Origin: Desulfurococcaceae archaeon
Lineage (GTDB): Archaea; Thermoproteota; Thermoprotei_A; Sulfolobales; Desulfurococcaceae
Direction: 5' to 3'
Length of the DNA stretch: 64,000 nt
NCBI GenBank assembly: GCA_023269825.1
Contig: JAGDWI010000001.1
Span: forward strand, 678,492-742,491
Part shown: piece after piece, positions 26,345 to 34,774 of the stretch
Position numbering within the stretch: position 1 is the stretch's first letter
Layout: every line of letters starts with the position of its first letter
The notes under the pieces: model-generated
The model's database searches: none
Told to the model about the DNA's origin: nothing
The model's input: only the letters and a program-made list of their open reading frames with translations
Position numbers and translations under genes: made by a program

Positions 26345-26644
26345 TTATTTAGGCATAAATAACTCTCTATACTTTGCCCACAATTCCTCCGGTCTCATAC
26401 TGGTGATTTTTCTAGCTAAATGATATAAAACTTGGACTTCTTCAGCGGTAGCGTAATCTATGGGTTCCCCCCGGTTACCTGCATTACTCCATCTTTCAGT
26501 TAAATTGTCCAGTATTCTTTGTACCTCTGGTTGCGAGTAGAAGACTATTTTATATACATTATCCTTGTTTTCATCTATTAACCTAACGACTTCCTTCTTC
26601 ATTTCATCAATCGTGAGCTTATGCTTCTTGGAAAATAACCCCAT
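26345..26644 (-). CDS. Small helical protein of unknown function
   Basis: About 99 residues starting MGLFSKKHKLTIDEMKKEVV. It is wholly helical in pattern, with a conserved-looking RITSMRPEELWAKYRELFMPK end. No Cys or metal motif is seen. Starts TTG 26659 and ATG 26650 are also possible. It lies inside the operon between the ribose-1,5-bisphosphate isomerase gene, which it touches, and the DUF59 gene. I do not recognise the family. Confidence 0.7.
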   Translation of the reverse strand: MGLFSKKHKLTIDEMKKEVVRLIDENKDNVYKIVFYSQPEVQRILDNLTERWSNAGNRGEPIDYATAEEVQVLYHLARKITSMRPEELWAKYRELFMPK

Positions 26645-26651
26645 CAACATC

Positions 26652-27638
26652 CTACTCAATAATTTTCTCCAAATTCCCCAATATATTATCAGAGTATTTT
26701 ATACTGTCCAGTGTCCAACCCAGTTTATCAACCAGTATCAATATGGCGGCTTGAGGAGGTAGCACTCCGTACTCTGTAATTATAGCGTCAATGTACTCTG
26801 GAGGCGTTACATCGAACACTGGGTTTAATACTTTAACGCCTGGGTGTCTCTCAAGCCATTCATGTGGAACAACCTCCTCTGGATCCCTGAACTCTATTTT
26901 CACTAATTCCCCTATGAGAGTTAGAGGCGAAAACTTGTAGGATTCAGCTGCTACATATACTCTTACTCTGGATTCACGCGCAGCGAGTGCAACTTGACTA
27001 GTACCTATTTTATTAACAACTGCTCCATTGCTCGTCACAGTGTCTGCTCCTACCACCACGTAGTCGACTTCATCCATTATGTATCTAACAGCGCTATCAG
27101 GTATTTGGACAACTGGTACACCGTATTTACGTAAGTGCGCAAAAGTGATCCTACCCTGTAGGAACGGCCTCGTCTCAGTATTATATACTTTTAGTACTCT
27201 GCCCTCTCTGTATGCTTTAGCAATTACTTCAACAGCTGCTGTGCTGTGACAATGAGTTAGAACAATTGATCCCTCCTTTATCCTCTTAGCACCCATCTCG
27301 CTTATTTTCTTAACAGCTTCCTCGGAGTTTTTAATGAATTCTTCAGCGTATGATATAACAGCTTTTCTCGCATCCTCGAAGCTTCCCCGACCTTTGAGTG
27401 ATCTTAAAACATATATGACAGCGTTTGGTAAACTAACAGCAGTTGGCCTAGTTGAGATAAGTAACTTCGCTACGTTAACCATGTACTCCTTGAATTCTCC
27501 GAGATAAGGGTTACCATTATATTCTACTGCAGCATGTTTCATTGCTTCAGCCGCAGATCTCGCTATTCTGCCTGCACCTCTTATCTTCATAGTCTTTATA
27601 TCATCCGCTATTTGTAGTACTTTTTGCGGGTAACCCAT
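26652..27638 (-). CDS. Ribose-1,5-bisphosphate isomerase (eIF2B-alpha family)
   Basis: About 328 residues. The N-terminal KTMKIRGAGRIARSAAEAMKHAA is the substrate-side block of archaeal ribose-1,5-bisphosphate isomerases. The two residues known as catalytic in the Thermococcus enzyme are present: Cys in VLTHCHSTAAVEV and Asp in VVVGADTVTSNGAVVNKIGTSQ. NTETRP is also intact. The enzyme turns ribose-1,5-bisphosphate into ribulose-1,5-bisphosphate in AMP salvage feeding RuBisCO. GAGGTG six bases before ATG 27638 fixes the start. It follows a paralogue that has lost these residues. Confidence 0.85.
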   Translation of the reverse strand: MGYPQKVLQIADDIKTMKIRGAGRIARSAAEAMKHAAVEYNGNPYLGEFKEYMVNVAKLLISTRPTAVSLPNAVIYVLRSLKGRGSFEDARKAVISYAEEFIKNSEEAVKKISEMGAKRIKEGSIVLTHCHSTAAVEVIAKAYREGRVLKVYNTETRPFLQGRITFAHLRKYGVPVVQIPDSAVRYIMDEVDYVVVGADTVTSNGAVVNKIGTSQVALAARESRVRVYVAAESYKFSPLTLIGELVKIEFRDPEEVVPHEWLERHPGVKVLNPVFDVTPPEYIDAIITEYGVLPPQAAILILVDKLGWTLDSIKYSDNILGNLEKIIE

Positions 27639-27643
27639 AGCGC

Positions 27644-28576
27644 TCACCTCAATCCATGTTTTTCCCTCAACTTAGTGAATAACTCATGTAGTGAAGGAAT
27701 AACTGGTGGATATGCTCCATAAATACTCCTTAAAAGCAGTGGAATCGCTTGAGGAGCTATTAATCCATGCTCTGTCGCAATAGCATCAATGTACTCTGAA
27801 GGCGTAACATCATATAGTGGTATCCTCGCAGTAAATCCCTCTGGGAGCTCTTCGTCTCTACCTGGCTCAAGGATCAACTCTACTCCGCCCTCTGGAACCT
27901 TCATTAACTCACCATATATAGTCTCATAACTGAACTTCAAACTAGGTGCAACAGTAAATACGCGTTTACGCGCTTCATGAGCTATTAGAGATATTAAACT
28001 AGTACCGATTTTAGATACAACTGCGCCATTTGAAGCTATTGCTTCAGCTCCCACGAATACTTTATCAACATTCTTCATGAAGAATCTTACCGCGGAATCA
28101 ACCATTAAGTACACCTTGAATCCAAGGCTCTCAGCGTACTCAGCTAATAGTAAGCCCTCTTTCCCAGGCTTAGACTCCGTTACATATACTTCCACGTCTT
28201 TACCATGATCCCTTATCAGCTTCAATAACCTCCGTATAGCTAAACTATTACTATTCGTTAGTATTCTCTCACCACTATTTACTCTACGAGATGCTACATC
28301 AGCAGACTTCCACAACATAGAATCGTATTCTGATCTCAGCTTCGAACAGTATTCAATTAAACCATTAAAACCGTGTTCAAGGTAGTAATTGGCAATGTAT
28401 CTAAGAATATTTAATGCAGCCATAGATGCTGGTCTCTCATACATTATTTTCTCGTATTTTTCAATGAGTTTCCTGGGAAACAACTCGGGGTCATTAGATT
28501 TTGCGACTCCGACCAGTTGATCAATAAGCTCGAAGACTAGTTCAGAGCCAGTATACCTCCTAAAACTGATTTCCAT
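27644..28576 (-). CDS. eIF2B-family protein lacking the isomerase catalytic residues
   Basis: 310 residues, clearly paralogous to the next gene over its whole length. The substrate loops differ: THCHS of the isomerase is TNSNS here (Cys replaced by Ser 109), GADTVTSNG is GAEAIASNG (Asp replaced by Glu 178), and NTETRP is VTESKP. The N-terminal RGAGRIAR block is absent. It may be the archaeal aIF2B-like regulator, an inactive partner of the isomerase, or an enzyme for another sugar phosphate. AAGGAGG before the ATG gives a strong start. It is the first gene of the operon. Confidence 0.8.
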   Translation of the reverse strand: MEISFRRYTGSELVFELIDQLVGVAKSNDPELFPRKLIEKYEKIMYERPASMAALNILRYIANYYLEHGFNGLIEYCSKLRSEYDSMLWKSADVASRRVNSGERILTNSNSLAIRRLLKLIRDHGKDVEVYVTESKPGKEGLLLAEYAESLGFKVYLMVDSAVRFFMKNVDKVFVGAEAIASNGAVVSKIGTSLISLIAHEARKRVFTVAPSLKFSYETIYGELMKVPEGGVELILEPGRDEELPEGFTARIPLYDVTPSEYIDAIATEHGLIAPQAIPLLLRSIYGAYPPVIPSLHELFTKLREKHGLR

Positions 28577-28616
28577 GAAGTTCCCTCCTTTTAATAGAGT
28601 ATTTTAATTTTACTGG

Positions 28617-28626
28617 TTTTATATAC
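28617..28626. promoter_or_regulatory. Shared TATA region between divergent genes
   Basis: TTTTATATAC reads as a TATA element on both strands. On the minus strand (GTATATAAAA) it precedes the eIF2B/serS operon by about 40 bases. On the plus strand it precedes the gene at 28665 by about 40 bases. One nearly symmetrical box may serve both directions. Confidence 0.5.
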
Positions 28627-28664
28627 ATTAATGCATTAAGATTCAACTAAAAGGGTTGATTAAT

Positions 28665-30146
28665 ATGGAGTCTAGGACTCAAGTTATTAGTGTACTGTGC
28701 TTAACACTACTCGCGATTTCAATACTTCAACTAAGTGTTACGCATAGTCAGCAGGGATACGATGCCATCTTCGTCCTCTACATACCTTACGGAAAAACAG
28801 AAATCTTGGTGAATGCGACGAGTACCATGTGGAATACTTCAATAATGAATTTAAAACTAGATTTATCGTCAAACCCCGATTTCTACTTATACTGGTTGAT
28901 AACGGGTGAAATACCCTCAAGTAATAATATATCACTTTTAAACACGCAGGCGGATCAAGACAGAATATTGCTCCTCTGGAGTAACGCTACATTAATAGAT
29001 ATACCTCTAGTAGACCCTAGGAGTCATTCTTCATGCATTAACCCAGTTATGAACATATCAATTAACCATATCCCGCCAGCAGTACTAGAGGTGCCAATTA
29101 ATGGGTCAACGTATTGGGATCTATTGCAAACCCAGGTATCAGTGGAAATAAATAATACAAGGCTGAGAGTAGAACTAACCGAATATAATGCCACCTTTGA
29201 AACAGTTAACTTTGAAGCAACTAGATCGCTTGGACCTAGATTAATCAATATAACGAGGCCTTACTCTATTGCCGGTGAATACTATATATCACTATATATT
29301 GATGAAGTAAATAATGAAACAAGCACCGTTAAGATATTCTTCCCTGGATCAATTAAGTCCTCTTACTATGCATCAAGGGGATTAGGCAATATACAAGCTT
29401 CTACACACTGGTATCTACTGGAGGTTTACAGGAACATCACTAAGAGCATTTCACCCATTGCTCTCGAATGGTGGATTAACAACACAATTAACTCAACAAC
29501 GCAGTTCATTAATAACGCTGTCATTAATTCAAAGAACTCTATATATATAGTTTACATACCGCACCTATTAATAGCTAGAGACCTGCTCAGTGAACAATCA
29601 TTTAATCAGACTCAAAAATACTTATTCGAACAACTGGTCAAGTCTTTAACAAGCACAGCAACTTATACTTGGACAAATTACCTCACTATCTTCCTACTTA
29701 TAGGCGGAGAAGAAGGATACGCTGTTTTCGCAGGTAAGACTTTGAACGTAAGAGGCTTAGTGAGTATTGATTATACGATGACGCAACTGGTTGGCGTATT
29801 ACTATCTTACAGTAACGCCACTCCCTTCAACAATAGTATGCTGCTAGCTCTCACTGTGAAAACAAGGCTGCTGGAAAACGAGAATAGTCAATTGAGATCA
29901 AGCATAGATGATCTAAATGCGACTTTAACTAGTACTAGGAACGAGTTGTCTCAATGCGAAAGCGAGAGAGAGTTACTGAGAGTTAAGACCTTGGATATAG
30001 ATGCAACGAAAAAAGAAGCTGAAGAATTAATGAATACTGCTAAATTATACATTATGAGCGGGTTAATTGCTGTAATAGCATTTACAACTTTAATGGGGTT
30101 CTTAGCTTTCAGGATATCAGTTAAAAAGAAGCATTCTACGCGATAA
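28665..30146 (+). CDS. Secreted, membrane-anchored protein of unknown function
   Basis: About 493 residues. A signal peptide is clear (hydrophobic VISVLCLTLLAISILQLSV before THSQQG). The outer part is rich in Asn-x-Ser/Thr sites, which fits N-glycosylation by AglB. A coiled coil (about 385-455, LLENENSQLRSSIDDLN) precedes one C-terminal membrane helix (IMSGLIAVIAFTTLMGFLAF) and a basic tail. It is probably an S-layer-associated or cell-surface protein. I recognise no enzymatic domain. It overlaps the convergent gene by 11 bases. Confidence 0.7.
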   Translation: MESRTQVISVLCLTLLAISILQLSVTHSQQGYDAIFVLYIPYGKTEILVNATSTMWNTSIMNLKLDLSSNPDFYLYWLITGEIPSSNNISLLNTQADQDRILLLWSNATLIDIPLVDPRSHSSCINPVMNISINHIPPAVLEVPINGSTYWDLLQTQVSVEINNTRLRVELTEYNATFETVNFEATRSLGPRLINITRPYSIAGEYYISLYIDEVNNETSTVKIFFPGSIKSSYYASRGLGNIQASTHWYLLEVYRNITKSISPIALEWWINNTINSTTQFINNAVINSKNSIYIVYIPHLLIARDLLSEQSFNQTQKYLFEQLVKSLTSTATYTWTNYLTIFLLIGGEEGYAVFAGKTLNVRGLVSIDYTMTQLVGVLLSYSNATPFNNSMLLALTVKTRLLENENSQLRSSIDDLNATLTSTRNELSQCESERELLRVKTLDIDATKKEAEELMNTAKLYIMSGLIAVIAFTTLMGFLAFRISVKKKHSTR

Positions 30147-30570
30147 AAGTCACTATGCGGTAGGTTACAACTAGCAGGGATATAGTGATGAACAAAGCGT
30201 TTACTACTAAACTATCACTATTAAATAATTTCAACCCATAAAACCTACCTGAGAAAGGGTATAATAGTGCAACTCCTTTTTTAGTTAAAGAGTCGAGAAA
30301 TACGTGGCTGAGCCAACCAGTAATAACTGATAATGCGAGATAGTGGCCTCTGAGACCTAAATATGTTGAAACTAGTTGACTAATTATGATTAACGGTAGA
30401 AGCATGAATATGTTGTGGAGTAATTTCCTATGATACCTACCTAGATCTAAATCTGGAGCAATTGAGAATACTATTACTGTGAACGTATATAGTACTCCTT
30501 GATCTAGAAACCATAGGTTTAAGACGGCGGTTAACGCCAACGCGAAGAAAACATGTGTTACTCTCTTCAA
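30136..30570 (-). CDS. YdjM/DUF457-type membrane-bound metal-dependent hydrolase
   Basis: 144 residues with four membrane helices. The metal-type motifs of the family are present: THVFFALAL at the N-terminus, IAPDLDLGRYHRKLLHN in the middle, and WLSHVFLDSLTKKG later. Relatives resemble YdjM/LexA-regulated membrane hydrolases, whose substrates are poorly known. It starts with TTG. It overlaps the 3' end of the convergent surface-protein gene and lies 26 bases after rpiA. Confidence 0.8.
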   Translation of the reverse strand: MKRVTHVFFALALTAVLNLWFLDQGVLYTFTVIVFSIAPDLDLGRYHRKLLHNIFMLLPLIIISQLVSTYLGLRGHYLALSVITGWLSHVFLDSLTKKGVALLYPFSGRFYGLKLFNSDSLVVNALFITISLLVVTYRIVTFIA

Positions 30571-30596
30571 AAAGCATCTACCATTATGAGCGGTAA

Positions 30597-31307
30597 CTAT
30601 TTCCTGTGAAATATTGTTGCTTTACCTGGATAACCCACTATTACAGTATCAACTAGTTCCTCCGATGGGAACAAGCCTGTTTCAATAACTCCATGTAATG
30701 ATTTCAACTCATAGTGTACTTCACGGGGGTTTAATAGTGGTTTCAACGGTTTTAAATCTATAATGTAGTTTCCATTATCCGTTATAACGGGGCCATCTTT
30801 CCCTCCCCCTGTTCTTATAATTGGTTCAAATAAACCTATTCTTTCTATTGCGCGTAAGACATAGTTTAATGTCATTGGGGCAATCTCCACTGGAATCGGC
30901 TTAGCGTAGAGGTATTCTTTACCAGTGTATTTCGTGTAGTCAACGATGTATATTCTATTGCGTGACATGTATGCTAGAGTTTTCTCTCTTAGTAATGCTC
31001 CACCTCTACCTTTCACCATATCTAGCTTTGAACTAACTTCATCTGCTCCATCAACATATGCGTCTAATTCATCTACAGTTAAAGGATCCAGGACGTGTAT
31101 TCCATGTTCCTTAGCAAAAATAACGGTATCAGGTGAAGATGCAACAGCTTTATGTTTCTTCAAGAAATGTAGGCATGTCTCAATAAACTTCTTCACAGTT
31201 GAACCTGTCCCGATTCCAATGACTTTGAGTTCACTAATACTGGTTAATAGTTCACAAGCTTTCTCACCAGCTATAACTTTACTTAATTCTACGTCGTCTT
31301 CAACCAT
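30597..31307 (-). CDS. rpiA: Ribose-5-phosphate isomerase A
   Basis: About 236 residues. RpiA motifs are intact: IGIGTGSTVKKF, ASSPDTVIFAKEHGI, YVDGADEVSSKLDMVKGRGGALLREK (Asp and Lys of the active site) and TDNGNYIIDL. It interconverts ribose-5-phosphate and ribulose-5-phosphate. A GGTG six bases before ATG 31307 supports that start; an in-frame ATG four codons upstream is less likely. Its promoter is shared with the divergent M55 gene through a palindrome. Confidence 0.95.
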   Translation of the reverse strand: MVEDDVELSKVIAGEKACELLTSISELKVIGIGTGSTVKKFIETCLHFLKKHKAVASSPDTVIFAKEHGIHVLDPLTVDELDAYVDGADEVSSKLDMVKGRGGALLREKTLAYMSRNRIYIVDYTKYTGKEYLYAKPIPVEIAPMTLNYVLRAIERIGLFEPIIRTGGGKDGPVITDNGNYIIDLKPLKPLLNPREVHYELKSLHGVIETGLFPSEELVDTVIVGYPGKATIFHRK

Positions 31308-31333
31308 GTTAGACACCATTGATCTTTTATTAA

Positions 31334-31360
31334 CCTAGATGCTTTAAACTTAAATCTAGG
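31334..31360. promoter_or_regulatory. Palindrome over the divergent rpiA / M55 promoter
   Basis: CCTAGAT (31334-31340) and ATCTAGG (31354-31360) are perfect complements around GCTTTAAACTTAA, which contains a TATA-like element for the rightward gene. The whole intergenic space is only 54-66 bases, so a protein bound here could control both genes. Confidence 0.5.
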
Positions 31361-31373
31361 ATATTGAATCAAG

Positions 31374-32237
31374 ATGAATGGTGATATATTGAGAGCATAT
31401 ATATCGGTTGATTTAGAGGGGTTACCTGGAGTAGTGTCAACCACTATGCTGAGTCCTTGGAGTAGTCAGTTTTCATTAGCATCTAAAATTGCGACAAGAC
31501 TCGTAAACACAGTCGTAGACGAACTATATGGAAACGGGTTCACGGAAATCCTAGTTGCTGATAGTCACGGCTTAATGACGAACATTAACTACCTTGAATT
31601 AGATAGTAGAGTCGATGTTATTCAAGGTTACCCGAGACCTTTCAGCATGGTATCAGGGCTTACGAGAGAGTACTCCGCTGTTTTCTTCATAGGTTACCAT
31701 TCAGCTGCTGGAACAATGCATGGAGTACTCGAACACACGTATAGTGGCAGAGTTTTCTCAGAGATAAGGGTTAACGATATACGTGCTAGCGAATTTCTGA
31801 TCAACTCTCTTTACGCGGGTGAACTCGGAGTACCCGTCGCTATGTTAGCGGGAGATGAGTACTTGAGGAAAGAAGTGGAAATGTACTTACCGTGGACTGT
31901 TTTCATTCCATTGAAGAAAGGCGTTTCAAGGTTCGCAGCGTATTACCCGAGCTTAGAGAAAGCTGAGAGAGCTTTAAGAGAAGGCGTAAAAGAGGCCTGC
32001 AGTAAACATAGAAACGGGGGTCTACGGGTTTTCCAATTAGAGAAACCATACAGAGTAGAACTAGTTTTCAGGGAATCCCTAGTAGCAGATGTACTTGAAG
32101 CATGGGATATAATGGAGAGAGTTAACGCTTATACTGTTAGATTTAGTGCAGAGTCCGCTAGGAAAATGCTGGGAGTTATAGAGTTAGCGGCTTTCGTGGG
32201 CTCAGCTATTGATTACTTCAGGGCAAACATTAAGTAA
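31374..32237 (+). CDS. M55 family D-aminopeptidase (DppA-like)
   Basis: 287 residues. The family signature RAYISVDLEGLPGVV contains the zinc ligands D and E. Further ligands are in LVADSHGLM, FFIGYHSAAGTMHGVLEHTYSG and the DIRASEF segment. It releases D-amino acids or cleaves small peptides; in archaea it may recycle peptides. The ATG at 31374 lies close to the expected transcript start. A GGTG five bases before TTG 31389 would give the more typical start MRAYISVDLEG. Confidence 0.88.
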   Translation: MNGDILRAYISVDLEGLPGVVSTTMLSPWSSQFSLASKIATRLVNTVVDELYGNGFTEILVADSHGLMTNINYLELDSRVDVIQGYPRPFSMVSGLTREYSAVFFIGYHSAAGTMHGVLEHTYSGRVFSEIRVNDIRASEFLINSLYAGELGVPVAMLAGDEYLRKEVEMYLPWTVFIPLKKGVSRFAAYYPSLEKAERALREGVKEACSKHRNGGLRVFQLEKPYRVELVFRESLVADVLEAWDIMERVNAYTVRFSAESARKMLGVIELAAFVGSAIDYFRANIK

Positions 32238-32301
32238 AAATTGTAATCAAGTAAGCCTTGATCCAGGCCAGGGACTAGAACACAGCCTTTGAAAACGATT
32301 C

Positions 32302-32365
32302 ACTATAAATCAGTCCAGGTCAGCTTCCTCACCGATCAGTCGAGGTGCATTACATCATCTATAGT
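32302..32365 (-). ncRNA. C/D box guide sRNA (dual guide)
   Basis: On the minus strand, in order: terminal stem ACTATA, C box ATGATGT (6 of 7 consensus bases), 12-base guide AATGCACCTCGA, D' box CTGA, spacer TCG, C' box GTGAGGA, 12-base guide AGCTGACCTGGA, D box CTGA, TT, then TATAGT closing the stem. Spacing is exactly that of archaeal C/D RNAs, and the C' box is identical to that of the sRNA at 22729. Predicted targets would read UCGAGGUGCAUU and UCCAGGUCAGCU; I cannot place them in rRNA or tRNA. It begins 18 bases after the stop of the carboxyltransferase gene. Confidence 0.83.
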
Positions 32366-32382
32366 AATTTTTGTGGAAAACC

Positions 32383-33768
32383 CTAATATCCCAGTATGTC
32401 ATCCCAGATATCTCGCTCTCTTTGTTTTGTAACAGGTGCTTTCAACTTGGATTTAAAGAATTCCTGTGCTACATCTGGGAAGAGGCAGTACGTTAACACA
32501 TCTTCCTCTTTACTGTAAAACCCTTTCTCCAATACTTCTTTCTTGCATTTCTCATACATTGGCTCTAATAGGTCTGCTGGCCTGACACTTATTGGTTTAT
32601 CACCCTTGAGAACCATGTCTACTACTTCCTGCTTGATAGGTGCTGGAGGCTGACCATATAATCCCTTAACATAGTTTACAGTCTCTTTTGCAATAACCTG
32701 GTATCTACCATATAACACGTTTAACACAGCTTGTGCACCCACTATCTGCGAGGCCGGTGTTACAAGAGGGGGCCAACCTAAATCTTCTCTCACTCTTCTA
32801 ACTTCCTCCAATACTTCTTTCAATTTGTCTTCTACACCTATTTGCTTGAGTTGCGCCATGAAGTTTGATATCATTCCACCTGGTATTTGGTGCTCTAGCA
32901 CGTTTGGATCAGGCATGAAGACCCTTATATCAAGTAGCTCCTTGTATTTATTGAACAATACTTTGCCAAGGTACTCGCTGATCTCCTTCACCGCGTTCAT
33001 ATCTATGCTTGGCCTACGCTCAGGTGGCAGTGAATAATACATTGTCTGTATACTCGGGTGGCTTGTACCAAATGCCAGTGGGCTTATAGCTGTATCTATG
33101 AAGTCTGCACCAGCTTCTACTACCTTAACGTATGTTGCTACTGCGAGGCCGCCTGTGAAGTGACTGTGCACGTCAACAGGTACTTTGAAATGCTCTTTTA
33201 ATGCTTTCACCAAGTTGTAACCTGTGTACGGGTCAAGTATACCAGACATATCTTTTATCGTAATATGGTCTACTTCGAGGGCAACTAGTTCCTCTGCAAC
33301 CTTCAAGTAGTGCTCTACTGTGTGAACTGGGCTAATAGTATATACGAGCGTGCCCTGAACAATGGCGCCAAGGCTCTTCGCCTTCTTAATGGACACCTTC
33401 ATGTTTCTAACATCGTTCAGCGCGTCGAATACTCTGAATATATCTATTCCATTCCTATACGCGGCTTCAACAAACTTCTCAACAACGTCGTCTGGGTAGT
33501 GTCTATATCCAACGAGGTTTTGGCCCCGTAGGAGCATCATGAGCTTCGGCTTCTTAACTCTCTCCCTTATGAGCCTCAGTCTCTCCCATGGGTCCTCCTT
33601 CAAATACCTTATCATTACGTCGAACGTAGCGCCTCCCCACATCTCTATAGCGTAGAACCCTGCTCTATCAATCTTGTCTAGAATTGGGATCATGTCATCG
33701 GTTTTAAGCCTAGTGGCTATTAGTGATTGATGCGCATCACGTAGCGTTAAATCAACAATGTTTACCAA
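32383..33768 (-). CDS. Pyruvate carboxylase subunit B / oxaloacetate decarboxylase alpha-like carboxyltransferase
   Basis: About 461 residues. The HMGL-like carboxyltransferase barrel starts VNIVDLTLRDAHQSLIATRL (metal-binding D), with AIEMWGGATFDVMIRYLKEDPWERL, LLRGQNLVGYRHYPDD, RVFDALNDVRNM and VDVHSHFTGGLAVATY (HxH ligands). A PYC-OADA C-terminal domain follows (ASQIVGAQAVLNVL). No biotin-carrier domain is attached and no biotin carboxylase gene is adjacent. TTG 33768 has GGTG seven bases before it and gives the typical N-terminus; an in-frame TTG at 33798 is less likely. It handles carboxyl transfer between biotin and pyruvate or oxaloacetate. Confidence 0.87.
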   Translation of the reverse strand: MVNIVDLTLRDAHQSLIATRLKTDDMIPILDKIDRAGFYAIEMWGGATFDVMIRYLKEDPWERLRLIRERVKKPKLMMLLRGQNLVGYRHYPDDVVEKFVEAAYRNGIDIFRVFDALNDVRNMKVSIKKAKSLGAIVQGTLVYTISPVHTVEHYLKVAEELVALEVDHITIKDMSGILDPYTGYNLVKALKEHFKVPVDVHSHFTGGLAVATYVKVVEAGADFIDTAISPLAFGTSHPSIQTMYYSLPPERRPSIDMNAVKEISEYLGKVLFNKYKELLDIRVFMPDPNVLEHQIPGGMISNFMAQLKQIGVEDKLKEVLEEVRRVREDLGWPPLVTPASQIVGAQAVLNVLYGRYQVIAKETVNYVKGLYGQPPAPIKQEVVDMVLKGDKPISVRPADLLEPMYEKCKKEVLEKGFYSKEEDVLTYCLFPDVAQEFFKSKLKAPVTKQRERDIWDDILGY

Positions 33769-33856
33769 GATCACACACCCATATGGATTACTTACCAAGA
33801 TTTATTATCCACTGGGGTAATATAGTTGAGTTTAAGAAGTAGAAGGGGCTACTCGA

Positions 33857-34774
33857 TTGACTATACAAATCGATCACGTGTCAAAGTCTTTTGGTAAAAT
33901 ACAAGCACTTAGAGATGTATCCTTCACTGTGAGAAACGGAGTATTGGTTGGCTACGTTGGCTTGAATGGTGCCGGTAAAACAACCACTATAAGGATTGCG
34001 ACTGGTGTTCTGCCGCCGGACTCAGGTGATGTATTGATTGATGGATACTCAGTTGTAAAGGAGAAGAAGAAGGCTTCTTGGAGAATAGGCTGGGTTCCCG
34101 AGTTACCGATATTTGAATCAGACTTCAAAGCCTTAGATTACTTCGTTTACTTAGCGGGGTATTATGGTTACTCAACTACTGAAGCCAAGAGACTGGGAGA
34201 AGAATTACTTGAAAAACTGGGACTTGGAAACGCTTTAAATCAGAAGCTAGCTACTTTCTCGCAGGGTATGAAAAAGAGATTCGCGCTAGCAGTGTCCCTT
34301 ATAAACGACCCGCCTAACTTCATATTAGACGAGGTATTAAACGGCTTAGACCCTCAGGGAATAGTCTTCTTCAGAGATCTCGCATTAGAATTCCGGAGGA
34401 AGGGTAAAGCTGTATTATTCTCATCGCATATATTAAGCGAAGTTGAGGGTATAGCGGATGAAGTAGTATTCCTACACAAGGGTAGAGTAATAGGTGTATA
34501 CTCAATGGAGGAGGTTAAATCAAAGGCTAAGCCAGCCCTAGAGATCACGGTGAACAAAGCGGAGGGTGAAGTCTTGAAAGTACTTGAGAAGTACGGGGAA
34601 CCCTCAATAGTAAACGAGAGAAAAATAGTATTGAGAAACCCGAGAACTGATCCAAGCACTATTGTAGCAGAACTCGTGAACAAGGGAATAAGCGTATTAG
34701 AGTTCAAGAAGGAGGAGAAGAACCTCGAAGACTTCTTCTTCGAGTTAATAAAGAAGGCAGAGAGTGATGTGTGA
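33857..34774 (+). CDS. ABC transporter ATPase
   Basis: 305 residues. Walker A GLNGAGKTTT, signature TFSQGMKKRFALAVSL, Walker B NFILDEVLNGLDPQG and switch His in LFSSHILSEVE. Walker B ends in DEV-LNG rather than the common DEPT-x-G, but the catalytic Glu is present. It powers the ABC-2 type permease encoded next, with a 1-base overlap. The start is TTG 33857 behind AAGGGG. The substrate is unknown. Confidence 0.92.
   Translation: MTIQIDHVSKSFGKIQALRDVSFTVRNGVLVGYVGLNGAGKTTTIRIATGVLPPDSGDVLIDGYSVVKEKKKASWRIGWVPELPIFESDFKALDYFVYLAGYYGYSTTEAKRLGEELLEKLGLGNALNQKLATFSQGMKKRFALAVSLINDPPNFILDEVLNGLDPQGIVFFRDLALEFRRKGKAVLFSSHILSEVEGIADEVVFLHKGRVIGVYSMEEVKSKAKPALEITVNKAEGEVLKVLEKYGEPSIVNERKIVLRNPRTDPSTIVAELVNKGISVLEFKKEEKNLEDFFFELIKKAESDV

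Noticed and set aside
30815-30850. TTGGTTCAAATAAACC resembling a tRNA T-arm
   Set aside because: It lies inside the intact rpiA gene and has no matching acceptor, D or anticodon arms.
32383-33768. Isopropylmalate or homocitrate synthase assignment for the HMGL-like barrel
   Set aside because: AIEMWGGATFDVMIRYLKEDPWERL and the PYC-OADA C-terminal domain mark a biotin-dependent carboxyltransferase instead.
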